Below, piece by piece: positions 1 through 11,814 of a stretch of DNA of 64,000 nt (its first letter is position 1; each line of letters opens with the position of its first letter). The stretch spans positions 47,002,171 through 47,066,170 of the forward strand of contig CM041776.1 in the NCBI GenBank assembly GCA_023374045.1, in the 5' to 3' direction. The position numbers were made by a program, and so were the translations under genes. The notes beneath the pieces are model-generated. The model did no database searches, was not told the DNA's origin, and was given only the letters and a program-made list of their open reading frames with translations. This DNA is from Limonium bicolor (lineage: Eukaryota; Streptophyta; Magnoliopsida; Caryophyllales; Plumbaginaceae).

Positions 1-420
1 AATCCTAAACCTCAAACTGAATTGTGTTAACCTTATACAATTCACAAACCTGATCGCAATGAAGAAGAAGAAACGCAAAATCCACCAATAGAACTCGGAT
101 TTCAGAACCACACTTGCAGGATTGAGCGCTTGGAAGAACGTAATCTTGAGAGAGAGAAAGAGAGCAAGGAAGGAGGAGCGTCTTACGGTTGTCAGAACTG
201 GTCGAGAGAGAAGTAGTGGGAGCGTGATTAGAATAATGACTAGGGAATTATTAATATAACTCACCTCAATTAATAATCCCTTACCAAAAATTCGAAAGAA
301 GAAAGACCACCTCGCCCTTGTCTTTAATCTAAAGGACTTCCATGTCCTGAATTAAGATTGAACCAACTTAAAGATAAATTGTGACGAAATAAAATAATAA
401 CCAAATCTTGGGTTATAACA
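1..420 (-). repeat. 3' LTR of Tekay copy 1, partial
   Basis: Aligns base for base with 5,779-6,198 at a constant offset of 5,778. It ends at the same TTATAACA on the plus strand, which is the 5' TGTTATAA end of the LTR in element sense. The rest of this LTR is cut off by the window edge. Confidence 0.95.
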
Positions 421-437
421 TCACCTCCCCCTTAAAA
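421..437 (-). promoter_or_regulatory. Polypurine tract of Tekay copy 1
   Basis: Plus-strand CACCTCCCCCTTAAAA directly abuts the LTR; the sense strand reads TTTTAAGGGGGAGGTG. This is the expected plus-strand primer position just upstream of the 3' LTR, and the two plus-strand chromovirus-type elements in the window have the same TTTAAGGGGGG core. Confidence 0.85.
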
Positions 438-465
438 GAATTTCATCCTCGAAATTAAAACATAC

Positions 466-2093
466 CTACTGCTCGAAAAGGGCGGGGAACTTGGAACGAA
501 CTTCGCTTTCGACCTCCCAGGTCGCCTCTTCCTCGGACTGACCCGACCACTGCACCTTTACCAAGGGCATGGTCTTACTCCTGAGCTTGCGCTAAAATCC
601 TCAAAGGAACTGCCTCGAACGTGAAGTCCTCCCTCAACTGAAGCGGACTGAAGTCAATCATATGCGACGGGTCCAGAATATACTTCCTCAGCATAGAAAC
701 GTGGAAAACACTGTGCACTGCTGCTAAAGATGGAGGCAAAGCCAGACGATAGGCAACCGGTCCGATCCTCTCTAGGATCTCAAAAGGACCCACAAAACGA
801 GGGCTAAGCTTGCCTATCTTCCCAAACCGGACGACTCCTCGAACTGGGGACACCTTCAGATACACATGATCGCCCACCTCAAACTCTAGAGGTCGTCTCC
901 TCTGATCAGCGTAGCTCTTCTGACGACTCTGAGCCACCAGCAAGCACTCTCTGATAGACTGGATCTTGCCCACAGCATCCTGAACTAAGTTTGGACCAAT
1001 CACAGCTCTCTCCTTCAGATCATCCCAACAGATGGGTGACCTGCATCTCCTGCCATACAAGGCCTCAAACGGAGCCATCCCGATACTGGTCTGAAAACTA
1101 TTGTTATAGGCGAACTCAATCAATGCAACGTGCTGATCCCAGCTGCCCCTGAAGTCCAACACACATGCTCTGAGCATGTCCTCAAGGACCTGATTCGTCC
1201 TCTCTGTCTGACCGTCCGACTGAGGATGATACGATGAGCTGAAAGACAACTTCGTCCCTAAAGCCTGATGCAAACTCTGCCAGAATCTCGACACAAGCCT
1301 CGGATCTCTGTCAGACACAATAGAAGCGGGAACCCCATGTAGACGCACAATCTCATCCACGTACAGCTGAGCCAAGCGATGCAAACTGCAGGTCTTCCTG
1401 ACAGGTAGGAAGTGAGCGCTCTTCGTGAGCCGGTCCACAATGACCTAAACTGCATCAAAACCCCTCGGAGTCTTAGGCAGTCCGATAACAAAGTCCATAC
1501 CGACGCTCTCCCACTTCCACTCCGGAACGGGAAGAGGCTGAAGCAAACCAGCTGGTCTCTGATGCTCGGCCTTGACCTGCTGATAGGTCCGACATCTGGA
1601 TACAAAGTCAGAAATGTCCCTCTTCATGTTGCTCCACCAAAATGTCTCACGTAAGTCCCGGTACATCTTCACACCTCCTGGGTGTACCGAGTAAGGAGCT
1701 CCATGAGCCTCCTGCATGATCTCACATCTCAAAGCATCGTCAGCAGGCACACAGACGCGGTCTCGGAACCTCAGACAGCCATCTTCTGAAACCCTGAACT
1801 CAGACTCCTGACCTGCAGCTATCTCATCTCTGATCTTACCCAAACTGACATCAAGCTCCTGACTGGCCTTGATCCTGTCGATCAAGGTAGGCTGAATCTG
1901 CAACGCTACTAACATGCCAGACCTCTCTGGACGAACGACCCAGACACCCATACGCTGCAACTCGAGAGCAGACCTTGCACACCAGACACAACACAAACTG
2001 ACCCGACGGACCCCTCCTACTGAGCGCATCAGCCACAACGTTCGCTCTACCAGGATGGTAGAGGATCTCCAGGTCATAGTCGTAGCAACTCAA
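466..2093 (-). pseudogene. Integrase with chromodomain-like C-terminus (Tekay copy 1)
   Basis: The integrase part of pol joins element cDNA into host DNA. In order I see the post-RNase H linker, an HHCC-like zinc region near 1,600-1,690, then the catalytic core with D in GMDFVIGLP, D in IVSDRDPR and E in DGQTERTNQ, followed by a GPF/Y-type module (FVGPFEILERIGPVAYRL). A TAG stop at 1,445-1,447 interrupts the core where Trp is expected (VIVDRLTK follows in frame). Near 590 a frameshift separates the core from a tail containing PLVKVQWS and EEATWEVE that ends at 466; this tail is typical of Tekay chromodomains. Another shift near 1,980 and one near 2,080 separate it from RNase H. Confidence 0.92.
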
Positions 2094-3137
2094 GCCACCT
2101 CCTCTGCCTCAAGTTCAACTCCTTCTGAGTGAACAGATACTTGAGGCTCTTATGGTCCGTATAAACTTTGCACGCTGCTCCATACAGATAGTGCCTCCAA
2201 ATCTTCAGAGCAAACACCACAGCAGCTAACTCTAGGTCATGGGTCGGATAGTTCTTCTCATATGGCTTAAGCTGACGAGAGCCATATGCAACCACCTTCC
2301 CCTGCTGCATCAGAACACACCCAAGTCCCCTATGGGACGCATCACAGAAAACCTCCAGGCCCTCGGTCCCCTCTGGAAGAGTCAAGATCGGCGCAGTAGT
2401 CAACCTCTTCTTCAGCTCCAGAAACACTGCTCACAGGCATCGCTCCACTCGAACTTCACATCCTTCTGAAGCAGACGAGTCAACGGAATCACCAACTTGG
2501 AGAAGCCCTCCACAAACTTGCGGTAATAGCCCGCCAATCCAAGGAAGCTACGAATATCCCCAACATTAGTAGGCCTGGCCCACTCAGTAATAGCCCTAAT
2601 CTTCTCCGGATCCACGGAGATACCATCCTTAGAGACCACATGTCCCAAAAACACCACCTGATCCAACCAGAACTCACACTTTTTCAGCTTCGCGTACAAC
2701 TCGTTCTCCCTCAGAGTCTGGAGAACGGTCCTCAAATGCTCCTCGTGCTCCTCATCACTCTTGGAATACACCAAGATGTCATCAATAAATACTACAACGA
2801 ACTGGTCCAAAAACGGCTTGAACACTCGGTTCATCATGTCCATAAATACAGAAGGCGCATTCGTCAGACCGAATGGCATCACTAGGAACTCGTAGTGTCC
2901 ATAACGAGTCCTGAAGGCGGACTTAGGCACATCGTCTGCCTTAATCCTCAGTTGATGATAACCGGACCTCAGATCGATCTTCGAAAACACCTTAGCTCCT
3001 GCTAACTGGTCGAACAAGTCATCTATGCGCGGAAGAGGATACCTATTCTTAATGGTAACCTTGTTGAGCTCCCTGTAGTCAATGCACAACCGCATGCTAC
3101 CGTCCTTCTTCTTTACAAATAGCACTGGCGCTCCCTA
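2074..3137 (-). pseudogene. Reverse transcriptase and RNase H (Tekay copy 1)
   Basis: The RT copies element RNA into cDNA and RNase H removes the template RNA. RT motifs run in order from 3,125: [52 protein letters not shown], the catalytic [11 protein letters not shown] and the thumb motif FLGHVVS. RNase H follows from about 2,427 with [13 protein letters not shown], the [11 protein letters not shown] acidic motif and [15 protein letters not shown] at 3,135-3,137 sits where the family has Trp (SVSP*GAPVLF). A single-base frameshift near 2,420 separates RT from RNase H. Confidence 0.93.
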
Positions 3138-3899
3138 AGGCGACACACTCGGGCGAATGAAGCCCTTATCCAGCAGCTCCTGCAACTGGATCTTCAACTC
3201 CTTAAGCTCAGCAGGCGCCATCCGGTATGGGGCCTTCGAAATGGGCTGAGTCTCAGGTGCGAGTTCGATCGAAAACTCCACCTCTCTAACAGGGGGAAGC
3301 CCAGGTACGTCATCCTAGAACACATCTGGAAAGTCTCTAACCACTGGTATGTCCTCCAGCTTCGCATCCTTGTGAACCTCAGGGATGTAGCACAGATATC
3401 CCTGGCATCCTTTCCTCAGAAAGTGGAACGCCTGCATCGCTGATATGACTGGCGGCGAGCACGGGAGTCCATTCCCTGCTACAATCAAACGGGGCTGGCC
3501 CGGCTCCTCAAAAGTGACTCTCGAAGCGGCACAATCAATGTGGGCATGGTGCACAGCAAGCCAATCCATGCACAAGATCACATCAAAACTAGTCATCTCC
3601 ATCGGGATGAGGTCAGCACACAGAATCCTATTCTTGACTAACACAGGACTAGCTTTACAGACAGAATTCAACAACATAGAAGAGTCCCTAACCAATGGAC
3701 TATGCACACACAGCTCAACACCCAGAGGCACAAAGGAAAACCGAGCTCACCCACCACTCAGCAGAAATAAAGAGTGGGTGGCTCCAGAGTCAAACAAACA
3801 GAAAACAGAACGAGAAGACAGCTGGAGAATACCTGTGACAACTCTGTCAGTCGATCGGTCTCTCTCTCCAGCCATTGCGTACACTCTGGCCTGGCCTTG
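3138..3899 (-). pseudogene. Retropepsin-like aspartic protease and linker to RT (Tekay copy 1)
   Basis: The aspartic protease matures the Gag-Pol polyprotein. The catalytic triad region is FDSGATHS near 3,775-3,797, and the second conserved block reads SFDVILCMDWLAVHHAHIDC. A TGA at 3,747-3,749 falls just after the active site and a TAG at 3,315-3,317 falls in the PDVF linker; both keep the downstream frame, so these are nonsense changes rather than shifts. The linker before RT (PYRMAP) is recognisable. Confidence 0.88.
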
Positions 3900-4937
3900 G
3901 GGCTTCTTCTGCTCAGCCCGGTCTCGATCTCTGGACCCTGAAGCAGACTCAACGGCTCTACCTCTAGAACTACCCCTGCTCCTCTCAGCCTGAGGGCAAT
4001 CAGCAATCCTATGTCCCATGGATCCACACTTAAACAGGCCCCGACTTCCTGTAGCAGTCCTGACCTCTGTGAAACTTGCCACAGACCTAGCACTTCGGAG
4101 CGGAGCTGACGAAGACGAACCACCTCTATCTCATGCGCGGTCTCCAGAGCGGTCTCCAGCTCGGTCTCCAGTAGACTCCTTCTTCTGAGAAGTAGACTGA
4201 TCCCTCCTGTCGCTCTCATCGGACCTCTGCTTCCTCTTCTGGTCCTTCCCTCCAGACTGGCGACCTCTCAAGTCAGCCTCTACCAACAGGGCGACATCAG
4301 CTACGTCCCTGAAGGTCTTGTGACGCAGAGGCGTCACAGCAGAATGGATATCAGGCCTCAGGCCGCTCTCAAACTTCCTGGCCTTCCTATGCTCGTCAGG
4401 CTCAGGTGCAAACTTAGACAGACTGATGAATTTGCGGACGTACTCCTCAACGCTCATGTCCCGACCCTGGCGTAGTCGGTTATACTCCAGAATGCGCTAA
4501 TCCTTGTAGACGTCGTGGTAGAACTGCTTGTTGAACTCCCCAGTGAACTGCTCCCACGTCCAAGGCTGTGGGAACTTCCCCATAACTGACCTCCACCACT
4601 CCTTGGCTTCGGCCTTGAACATAAAGGTGGCGAAGTCCACCTTCTGCTCCTCCTCTAAGCCCATCACACGTTGCAAGTCCTCCACCTCTGACAGCCAATG
4701 ACTGGCCACCTGGGGGTCTCCTGCCCCATCGAACGACGGCGGCTTCAGCTTCATGAACTCCTGAAGCGCCTTCACGTTCCTCCCTCCAGCATCTGCCCCA
4801 GCTGGGCCTGCTCCGCCAGCTGGTCCTCCTCCAGCTGGACCACCCCCTGCAGCCATGGTCTGCATGAGTTGCGTCATGAACTGCTGAACAGCATCAGCCA
4901 CATTCCCTGGAGAGTTATTTGCTCTTCTTGGCGGCAT
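3900..4937 (-). pseudogene. Gag with zinc knuckle (Tekay copy 1)
   Basis: Gag forms the virus-like particle and binds element RNA. It starts at MPPRRANNSP (4,937), has a Gly/Pro/Ala-rich spacer, then a capsid-type region with PSFDGAGDP, EAKEWWRSV and FNKQFYHDVYKD, then SVEEYVRKFISLSKFAP. All pieces are in one frame, broken by TAG at 4,497-4,499 (Gln expected) and TGA at 4,131-4,133 (Arg expected). The zinc knuckle near 3,995-4,037 reads FKCGSMGHRIADC; the usual first Cys is replaced, so it has probably lost zinc binding. Confidence 0.9.
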
Positions 4938-5030
4938 TCTGAAAGTCCAACAGCAAGCAGTTAAACTCAGATACTAGCACTGACATTTCTGACTGACTGG
5001 CTAACTTAAAATCCCAGTAGATTAGAACCC

Positions 5031-5045
5031 AGAGCTCTAATACCA
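5031..5045 (-). promoter_or_regulatory. Primer binding site, tRNA-iMet type (Tekay copy 1)
   Basis: The sense strand reads TGGTATTAGAGCTCT five bases inside the 5' LTR, one base away from the common plant TGGTATCAGAGC site that pairs with initiator tRNA-Met. The position fixes element polarity as right to left. Confidence 0.85.
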
Positions 5046-5050
5046 CTAAA

Positions 5051-6198
5051 TGTAACACCCCCAAACACTGGCCTAGGAGTTAGGGGCGTCACACGCCGCG
5101 TATTATTACATAATAACGCAAGACTCTAATAAGCAAACTTAAGCAGATAAACAAATACGGCCCAAATGAAATACTTAAATAAAGTATAACCAAATGATGT
5201 CGTAACATCCCAAAAGTATTACAGAACCCACCAAAACGAATATCAAAGCAAAAGCTAACAGAAGAGGCCCAAAGGCTCAAATTCAAATACAAAGTCTCAA
5301 ACGAATCAAATATCAAAGTGAACTAAGCTCCAAAGCTGCAAAGTGACCCTCGCTGATCAATCTGCAATGTTAGATAAAGTAGGGGAATGAGCACACAACT
5401 ATGCCCAGTAGATGACCAACTTCATCAACCAGCATGCTCAAAACATTTTACAGATTATTGACAAATCAGAAGGAGTCAAAGGAATCCATAAATAGGTCAG
5501 AAAACAGAACAGAAGTCCATACAATGGAGGACTAAACAGAGTCAGAAGCAGACCGAATGCAAACCAATTCACTGAGCAAAACACAATTGCAAAATTCCCA
5601 ATTCAGAAAACGGAACCCAAACTCTGAAACTGAAATTACAATCCAAAACTGCACACAATCCTCACCTGAATTCGTCAACAAGGGAACCAACGGAAAGAAA
5701 ACGAGCACAGCGCGCAGAGGACTGAAGATTCTGGCAATCAGATTGCAGAGACCAGAATTAGAAGGAGGAAAAATTCCAAAACCTAAACCTCAAACTGAAT
5801 TATGTTAACCTTATACAATTCACAAACCTGATCGCAATGAAGAAGAAGAAACACAGAATCCACCAATAGAACTCGAATTTCAGAACCACACTTGCAGGAT
5901 TGAGCGCTTGGAAGAACGTAATCTTGAGAGAGAGAAAGAGAGCAAGGAAGGAGGAGTGTCTTACGGTTGTCAGAACTGATCGAGAGAGAAGTAGTGGGAG
6001 CGTGATTAGAATAATGACTAGGGAATTATTAATATAACTCACCTCAATTAATAATCCCTTACCAAAAATTCGAAAGAAGAAAGACCACCTCGCCCTTGTC
6101 TTTAATCTAAAGGACTTCCATGTCCTGAATTAAGATTGAACCAACTTAAAGATAAATTGTGACGAAATAAAATAATAACCAAATCTTGGGTTATAACA
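5051..6198 (-). repeat. 5' LTR of Tekay copy 1 (1,148 bp)
   Basis: Bounded by TGTAACACCCCC on the left and TTATAACA on the right (plus strand), so in element sense it starts TGTTATAACC and ends GGGTGTTACA. The right boundary is set by alignment with 1-420, the left by the primer site. Confidence 0.92.
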
Positions 6199-7518
6199 GT
6201 ACTGCTCTGCCTTCTTCGTTCTTATGCTCACGAAATATCCAGCTCCCCCTCACGGTAATCTTCATCACAAACTGGAGAACAAGAAGCAGCTAGCGAACAA
6301 GGAGTACATTGACAGCAAATACAGGACAAGAAAAAAAAATACCCAGAAGCTTCCATCATCGTCACCTCTGTCGTTTCTCCTCACCAATGACATTTTTCTT
6401 CAATAAACAGACGAGCAAGGAGCAGACGCTCTGTCTTTCTTTTTACCCAACTGGCTAACAGGGAGTATGCGTGCTCAGTTCCTTCATTCTCTTCACGTGG
6501 CTGGGGGAACTAGCAACATACATGCTGTGCCCCTGCCCTTCTCCCCACCACTGCTGGTGAACAAAGAGCATGCGCTGCACCTCTCCCTTAAGGAAGTCTC
6601 ATCATCTGCTTCCTGGAAGTATGGATCGTTCTCTGACCAGTATTTGTCTCTAACTTGGATTGTCATATGTTCTTCATTTCTTTGTGTGTTTTGATGACAT
6701 ATCTCAACGTTCCAGTTAATGAGAATGCTCTATCTTCATGCCTCTGCTTTTAGTTCTTGACCGCTACATTGAATGTTTGATTGCAATGGTCTTGGATTTT
6801 TGTTTTGGGCGTTCGCGCATATCGAGCATGTCATAGTGTGTGTATCATGTAAATTAAGTGGTGAAGAAGGATATTGATTTAACTTCAGGCATTTGGTTTA
6901 TTAGCTCACTTCCTGTAATGAGTTTATATTGTCCGTTTTTTTAGAAAAAAGAATTTGGCTTAAATGATTTCTGGTACATCCGACTTTACTGTGTTTCGTG
7001 TCATGCTAAAAAAAATCACTTGCATCGATTTAATTCATCATCACTTTTTAATCGCTGCTTCCTTTGTTGTTGCGTTAAGACAAATCTGAGACTAGACTTG
7101 TGTTTAAGTCGTCGCAGATATTAGAGGATAAGAGGATGAGAATGTTTAGCGTAGATTTTTTTTTATTTTTGTTGTTACTCTTGAATTTAGGTACCACCAT
7201 GGTTTCAGGTTATGATTACATTCTAATTTGGGTTAGTCTTTGACTAAAATAAAAAGAGAGAATAAAAAAAGGAGCTAATAACTTGATTTAAAATTCTCTG
7301 AACGGGTTAGTAAAATGAGGTTAGAAGTTTTGAAAAACTTTCGAACCCTCGATCAGTTCTTCCTCTAGCTTAGGAAATCTTTGTTTGGCCTTTGAAAGAA
7401 AAAAAACCCTTGTTTTGGAAACAAAAATAAGAGAGGAAATAATTTATAGGCTCAAATCATTGTGATATTCAATTGGCTGCATTATATGTCACATATTGTA
7501 TATAGATTAGCTTGACAA
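6199..7518. other. Unassigned DNA between elements
   Basis: No protein domain, RNA gene or repeat is recognisable. Open frames here (for example 6,467-6,694 plus strand, about 75 codons) show no family motif. The first 500 bases have more balanced composition, and the rest is AT-rich with homopolymer A/T runs. The first five bases, GTACT, would be the target duplication of Tekay copy 1. This may be the only stretch of older host sequence in the left part of the window. Confidence 0.5.
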
Positions 7519-7783
7519 ATGTTGGGCCCAACCCAATATAGAGGCCCAAGGACATAGGAAGCCGTAGTTAGCCCATAGGTCACCCCTTTGTAGAAAAGCT
7601 TTAGATTGGGGTAATCTCCATGAATACGGGTCCTAGACACGGCCCATGTGAGGAATACCTATTTTCCTTAAAATTTTCCAAATCATCCATAAGGTCAGAA
7701 TAAAATTCACAACCAACAAAAATCAAATTCAAAATCCAAAATCAAAATTTACTTCAAAATCAGTCAAATTCAAACCCAAAATT

Positions 7784-8690
7784 TTGGCCCACACTTCCAT
7801 GCCCTATTTCTGCTCAAATTTCAAAGCCCAAATCAGGCCCAAATCAAAGACCAAATCTGGCCCAATTCGAGGCCCAATTCAAAGACCAAATCTGGCCCAA
7901 TTCGAGACCCAATTCAAAGACCAAATTTGGCCCAATTCCATTGAACCCGGCCCAATTCCATTGAACCCGGCCCAATTCCATTGAACCCGGCCCAATTCCT
8001 CCAAACCCAGCCCATCTCCAAATAATCTGGCCTACCTCCAAACTCGGCTCATCAAGCCCACTCGGTCCATTAAGCCCAATTTGGGCCCAAGCCCAATTCG
8101 GAGCCAAACTCATTTCGGACCCAAACTCATTTCGGACCCATACCCATTCAGGCCCAAACCTTGACCAAGACCCAATCCGGCCCAATTCAACCCAAAAGCC
8201 TAACCAAGGCCCAATCTGGCCCAAACCTTGACCAAGGCCCAATTCAGCCCAATTTAACCCAAAGGCCCAACCAAGGCCCATTCCGGCCCAATTTAACCCA
8301 AAGGCCCAACCAAGGCCCATTCCGGCCCAATTCAACCTAAAAGCCCAACCAAGGCCCAATCCGGCCCAAACCTTGACCAAGGCCCAATCCGGTCCAACTT
8401 TGACCCGGTCCAATTATGACCAACCCTAAATTTGACTTGGTCCAACTTTGACCACTCTGAACTTTGACTTTGACCTGGTCCAACTTTGACCATGGCCCGA
8501 ACTTTGACCTTGACTCGAACTTTGACCAACCCGAACTTTGAATTGGCCCAACTTTGACCAATCCAAACTTTGACTTTGACCCAACTTTGACCTGGTCCAA
8601 CTTTGACCTTGGCCCAAACTTTGACTTTGACTCAAACTTTGATCAACCAAACTTTGACCAACCCAGATTTTGTCCCGACCCGTTTTGCAA
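7784..8690 (+). repeat. Degenerate GGCCCAATTC / AACTTTGACC repeat tract
   Basis: About 900 bases of imperfect reiterated words. The left part is built from GGCCCAATTC and GGCCCAACCAAGGCCC units; from about 8,390 the unit changes to CCAACTTTGACC. After 8,690 it grades into AAATTCAATTC-type words to about 8,890. Long open frames here on both strands are artefacts of the repeat. Confidence 0.85.
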
Positions 8691-8940
8691 ACCCCAACCC
8701 AAATTCAATTCAAACCAAATTTCATCCAAATTCAACTCAATTCCAAACTCATTCAAATCCAAACTCAATTCTAAACTCAATTTAATTCCACATTCAAATT
8801 CAATTCAATTCCAAACTCATTCAAATCCAAACTCAATTCAGTTCCAAACTCATTCTAATCCAAATTCATTTCAATTCCAATTCAAATAAATATTCATTCA
8901 ACCCCGATTCAACTCCAAAATCCAATTACCCCCCGCACAT

Positions 8941-9185
8941 TCAAATGTCTCACAGACCCGAGTGTCTCACGGACTTTGTCATCCCAACGATTTGAATGTC
9001 TCACAGACCTGTGCGTCTCATAGACCCGAGCGTCTCACAGACCCGAGCGTCTCACAGACTTCGACATCTCAAGGTTCCAAACGTCTCATAGACCTGAGCG
9101 TCTCACAGACTCTCGATATATCTTGTTCCTTCCACATCTCAATATCTCAATTGTCTCATAGACCCGAGCGTCTCACAGTCTAACA
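8941..9185 (+). repeat. Degenerate CTCACAGACCCGAGCGT repeat tract
   Basis: Ten or so imperfect copies of a 16-17 base word of the form GTCTCACAGACCCGAGC, sometimes interrupted by shorter TCTCAA words. It follows directly after the previous tract, so the region is a series of unrelated short-word repeats. Confidence 0.75.
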
Positions 9186-9291
9186 CCTCAAACCCAAAAC
9201 TTCTCGAAACTCCGAACCCTTCTAAATCTCAAACACCTCAAATATCTTCAAACTCCACAAACATCAAAACTTCCAAAGCCCCCAAAACAGT

Positions 9292-9336
9292 GAACTACGT
9301 AAGGTCTGATATCAACAGGGAATTGAGTACGTAGGC
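9292..9336 (+). repeat. Conserved Tat/Ogre-type hairpin, copy 1
   Basis: Outer arms CTACGTA and TACGTAG enclose inner arms that resemble the CTCAA / TTGAG pair of the other copies; the inner left arm here is ATCAA. A second copy lies 172 bases on, and a third lies on the other strand at 60,338-60,382. Confidence 0.75.
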
Positions 9337-9463
9337 AACCCACAGAGGGTGCGACCCCACATCAATCAAAACACCTTTTTGCACTCAGGCATCTCACCTC
9401 CAAACAACCTCATACACTTCTAACCCTCGATTACCTCAAAAAACTCAACTATCCTAAAGGCTG

Positions 9464-9509
9464 TGAACTACGTAAGGTCTAATCTCAAAAGGGAGTTGAG
9501 TACGTAGGC
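9464..9509 (+). repeat. Conserved Tat/Ogre-type hairpin, copy 2
   Basis: Same arms as the copy at 9,292 (CTACGTA/TACGTAG and CTCAA/TTGAG) followed by the same GCAGCCCA...GGGTGCGACCCCA sequence, so a unit of about 172 bases including the hairpin appears to be duplicated. Confidence 0.75.
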
Positions 9510-10011
9510 AGCCCATCTAGGGTGCGACCCCATTCAAAACAAAAAACCCCTTTCCCAACTCAAAGGTGGTATTCATGTCAAACATTCAAATCCCTTCTAA
9601 TTCCCACAAACCCTCGACTACTTCAACTCCCAAAATCAGACTCCAAATCTTCCATTCTATACTCATCCGAATCCACCAATTCTTCTTTTAGGCGCTAGCT
9701 TGGCAGAAAAGCTCACCTCATCCACTCTTTCACTCTTCCTATCCTAATCCTATCCTTACGGCCCTTTGAAATGAATCTCTCTAAAAAGGTTTTAAAAGAA
9801 GGAAATCTCGACAATTGGAGACCGAGGTTTCCTCGGGCACCAATCCAAGGTTGTGGTCATTGCCACTTCCAAGGGGTGTAACTCAGTGCGAACCCACACA
9901 AAATATCTATTATGATCAGATAAATCCTATCCATAGGCAACAAATCATCAGAGTCAATTAACAGTTCTTAGAACCCGATCTTCCTTCCTAGTTATCATAG
10001 GTCAAACTAGG

Positions 10012-10020
10012 TGGCGACTC
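10012..10020 (+). promoter_or_regulatory. Possible primer binding site of the Tat/Ogre-like fragment
   Basis: TGGCGACTC followed by TAG resembles the start of the primer site I remember for Tat/Ogre elements. It would place the LTR end just to its left, near 10,003. The match beyond 12 bases is poor, so this is tentative. Confidence 0.4.
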
Positions 10021-10499
10021 TAGTCAATTTCCGCCCTTAGGGCATAAGTCCGCGTGGAGCCCATCGAGAGCGGGTGTAGTGCACACTTGCACTCCCCTTT
10101 ATGCTTTCTGGGAAAGATGGACGATTTTGTAGGTATTTGAGGGATGCCAGAATAACGGGGTTTTCACCCTCCACAGAATGGCATTTTAGGATCTAGGCTT
10201 TTCAGTCAAGAACCGTATTTAGATAGACCCCCTCATACCGAAAAATCACCCTTCACAGGTAGTAACCCACCAAGAGGTAGTTAGAAATGCACAAGTTTGC
10301 AAAGTGTAAAAATGCAAGGATGAAAATGTAGAACTTAAGCAAGAATTGAGCAAGGATTGGACTAATGATTTAAGGTGGTTTAAGGAGTGTTTTAAGGTGC
10401 TTAAACATGTAGGAAACATGTGGAAAGTTTATGGAATGATTAGGAGTGGATTAAGGGTTGATTTGGGGTTGAAAAATCACCTTAGTAGCAGCTTTTAGC

Positions 10500-10692
10500 A
10501 GGGTCTGGGACCTAGCCCTTGTATAAGGTCCCGGACCGCATCAAAAAAAAGCCCCGAGAGTTGCCAGAACAGGTGGTCCGGGACCTAGGTCCAGGACCAA
10601 GTCCCGGACCAATAGTAAAAATAAGCCGAGACTTATGCAAGGCATTGGTCCGGGACTTTAGACTCGGACCATGTCCCGGACCATGCCCAAAA
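10500..10692. repeat. GGTCCGGGAC / GTCCCGGACC palindrome cluster in LTR
   Basis: At least four inverted or direct copies of GGTCCGGGAC, GTCCCGGACC and near variants in under 200 bases, interspersed with CCGAGAGTTG / CCGAGACTTATG words. The same arrangement recurs at 33,413-33,583 and 43,680-43,862. Confidence 0.85.
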
Positions 10693-11814
10693 TGCCAGCG
10701 AATGTACCTTAAAGGTTGTAAATGATGAGGGATTGAATAGTAATGGTTTTAGATGATGTTAAGGCATTGTTTGGTGATATCTAAAGGTCCTAAGAAGTGT
10801 AAACAAGTGTAGGAAATGAGTGAGAAGTAAGGACATAATTTGACATGAGTAAAACTAAGTATAACGGGACAATGGGGTATGTACGGGAGTAGTAATTATT
10901 TACGTACCGTATGAACATGGTATTAATAGCAATGTTTGAAACATTATCAGAGGATCGTATGTGAACCAAGGAACATGAGAACACACGGTAAAGCTAACTC
11001 CGGTGTAAAGTATGATTTTCTCATGCCCCGTATGCTAACCGAGTTACACTGATTTGTGTGCTTGTGTGCCGGCTAATCAAGATAAAAGCATGAAAATGGT
11101 TTATTCCTTTTACTTGTATCACTTGCTGTATGATGCACGAGCTAACCCTTCTTGAATGATTCTGTGGCCTAACTTAGTGTGTAGACCGACTCATAGATGA
11201 GTCTTGTTGATTAGTGACTCGTAGGAAGAGTCATGTTGTGAATTAATGGAAACGTAGAAACGCACTAAAACTAACGAACCAAGAAACATTAATGCAAACC
11301 TATGAACTCACTAGAATGTGAGAGGGCGTACGGGAAAAGTAAACTTCCGATAACGGTTAGAGAACCGAAGCGATGCAATCCACCAAACAATAAATAGTGG
11401 AAGTATATAAGTAACCTCTATTAGAGGAATTAATGATGGTGCAAGACATGAATCATGAGAGTAGTAAAGAATGATAAGGGATCTCCAAACCCCTTAGAAA
11501 ATAGTAGACCCACAATGAGAGGAACCGACTAGTATAAACAATGTACCGAACATGAGAGTGATTGACACGTTGGGGGAACCCTTAAATCTGAGATTATTAG
11601 ACGTTGGTAATTCCCTAAGCTAGTAGAGGTTATCGAGAGAGATACTTCTAGGCTAATCCATGAGATTGTAAGATACTCCGATAAAGGAGTGTTGGGAATT
11701 TGAGTAGTCCGGTAAAATTGGACCTTTGAGTATTTGAGGGGCTAAGTGTATAGCTCCGCTTGTATTTGTAAGCCCGGTGGCGAGTCTTGTGTATGACTTT
11801 GCCCGGAGGCTGCA

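Larger units (their letters stand above)
1..6198 (-). mobile_element. Ty3/gypsy Tekay-type chromovirus, decayed copy 1
   Basis: A near-complete LTR retrotransposon reading right to left. The two LTR copies match without net length change over the 420 bases visible on the left. Inside, in sense order, are a tRNA-iMet-like primer site, gag with a zinc knuckle, DSGA protease, RT, RNase H, integrase and a C-terminal chromodomain-like tail, then a polypurine tract. The order PR-RT-RH-IN plus the type II chromodomain-like tail places it in the Tekay (Del) clade. It is inactive: at least six in-frame stops and at least four frameshifts are visible. The left end and its target duplication lie outside the window; the right flank begins GTACT. 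Confidence 0.93.
7519..10256 (+). mobile_element. Tat/Ogre-like LTR and leader fragment
   Basis: This block starts near TGTTGGGCCC, is dominated by degenerate short repeats, carries two copies of a GAACTACGTA...TACGTAGGC hairpin, and ends with TGGCGACTC-containing sequence followed by a short leader. I know the TACGTAGGCAGCC and TGGCGACTC signatures from plant Tat/Ogre LTRs and primer sites, hence the call. No gag or pol is present; the element is cut at about 10,257, where it meets the interior of another element's LTR. The exact LTR start and orientation are inferred. Confidence 0.55.

Noticed and set aside
6224..6694. Short plus-strand frames as a host gene
   Set aside because: No recognisable domain, no supporting splice pattern that I can follow; left as unassigned DNA.
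7844..8650. Several overlapping open frames of 65-189 codons in the GGCCCAA/TTTGACC tract
   Set aside because: Repetitive Trp/Gly or Gln/Ser-rich translations in several frames at once, as expected from a repeat; no start context or domain.
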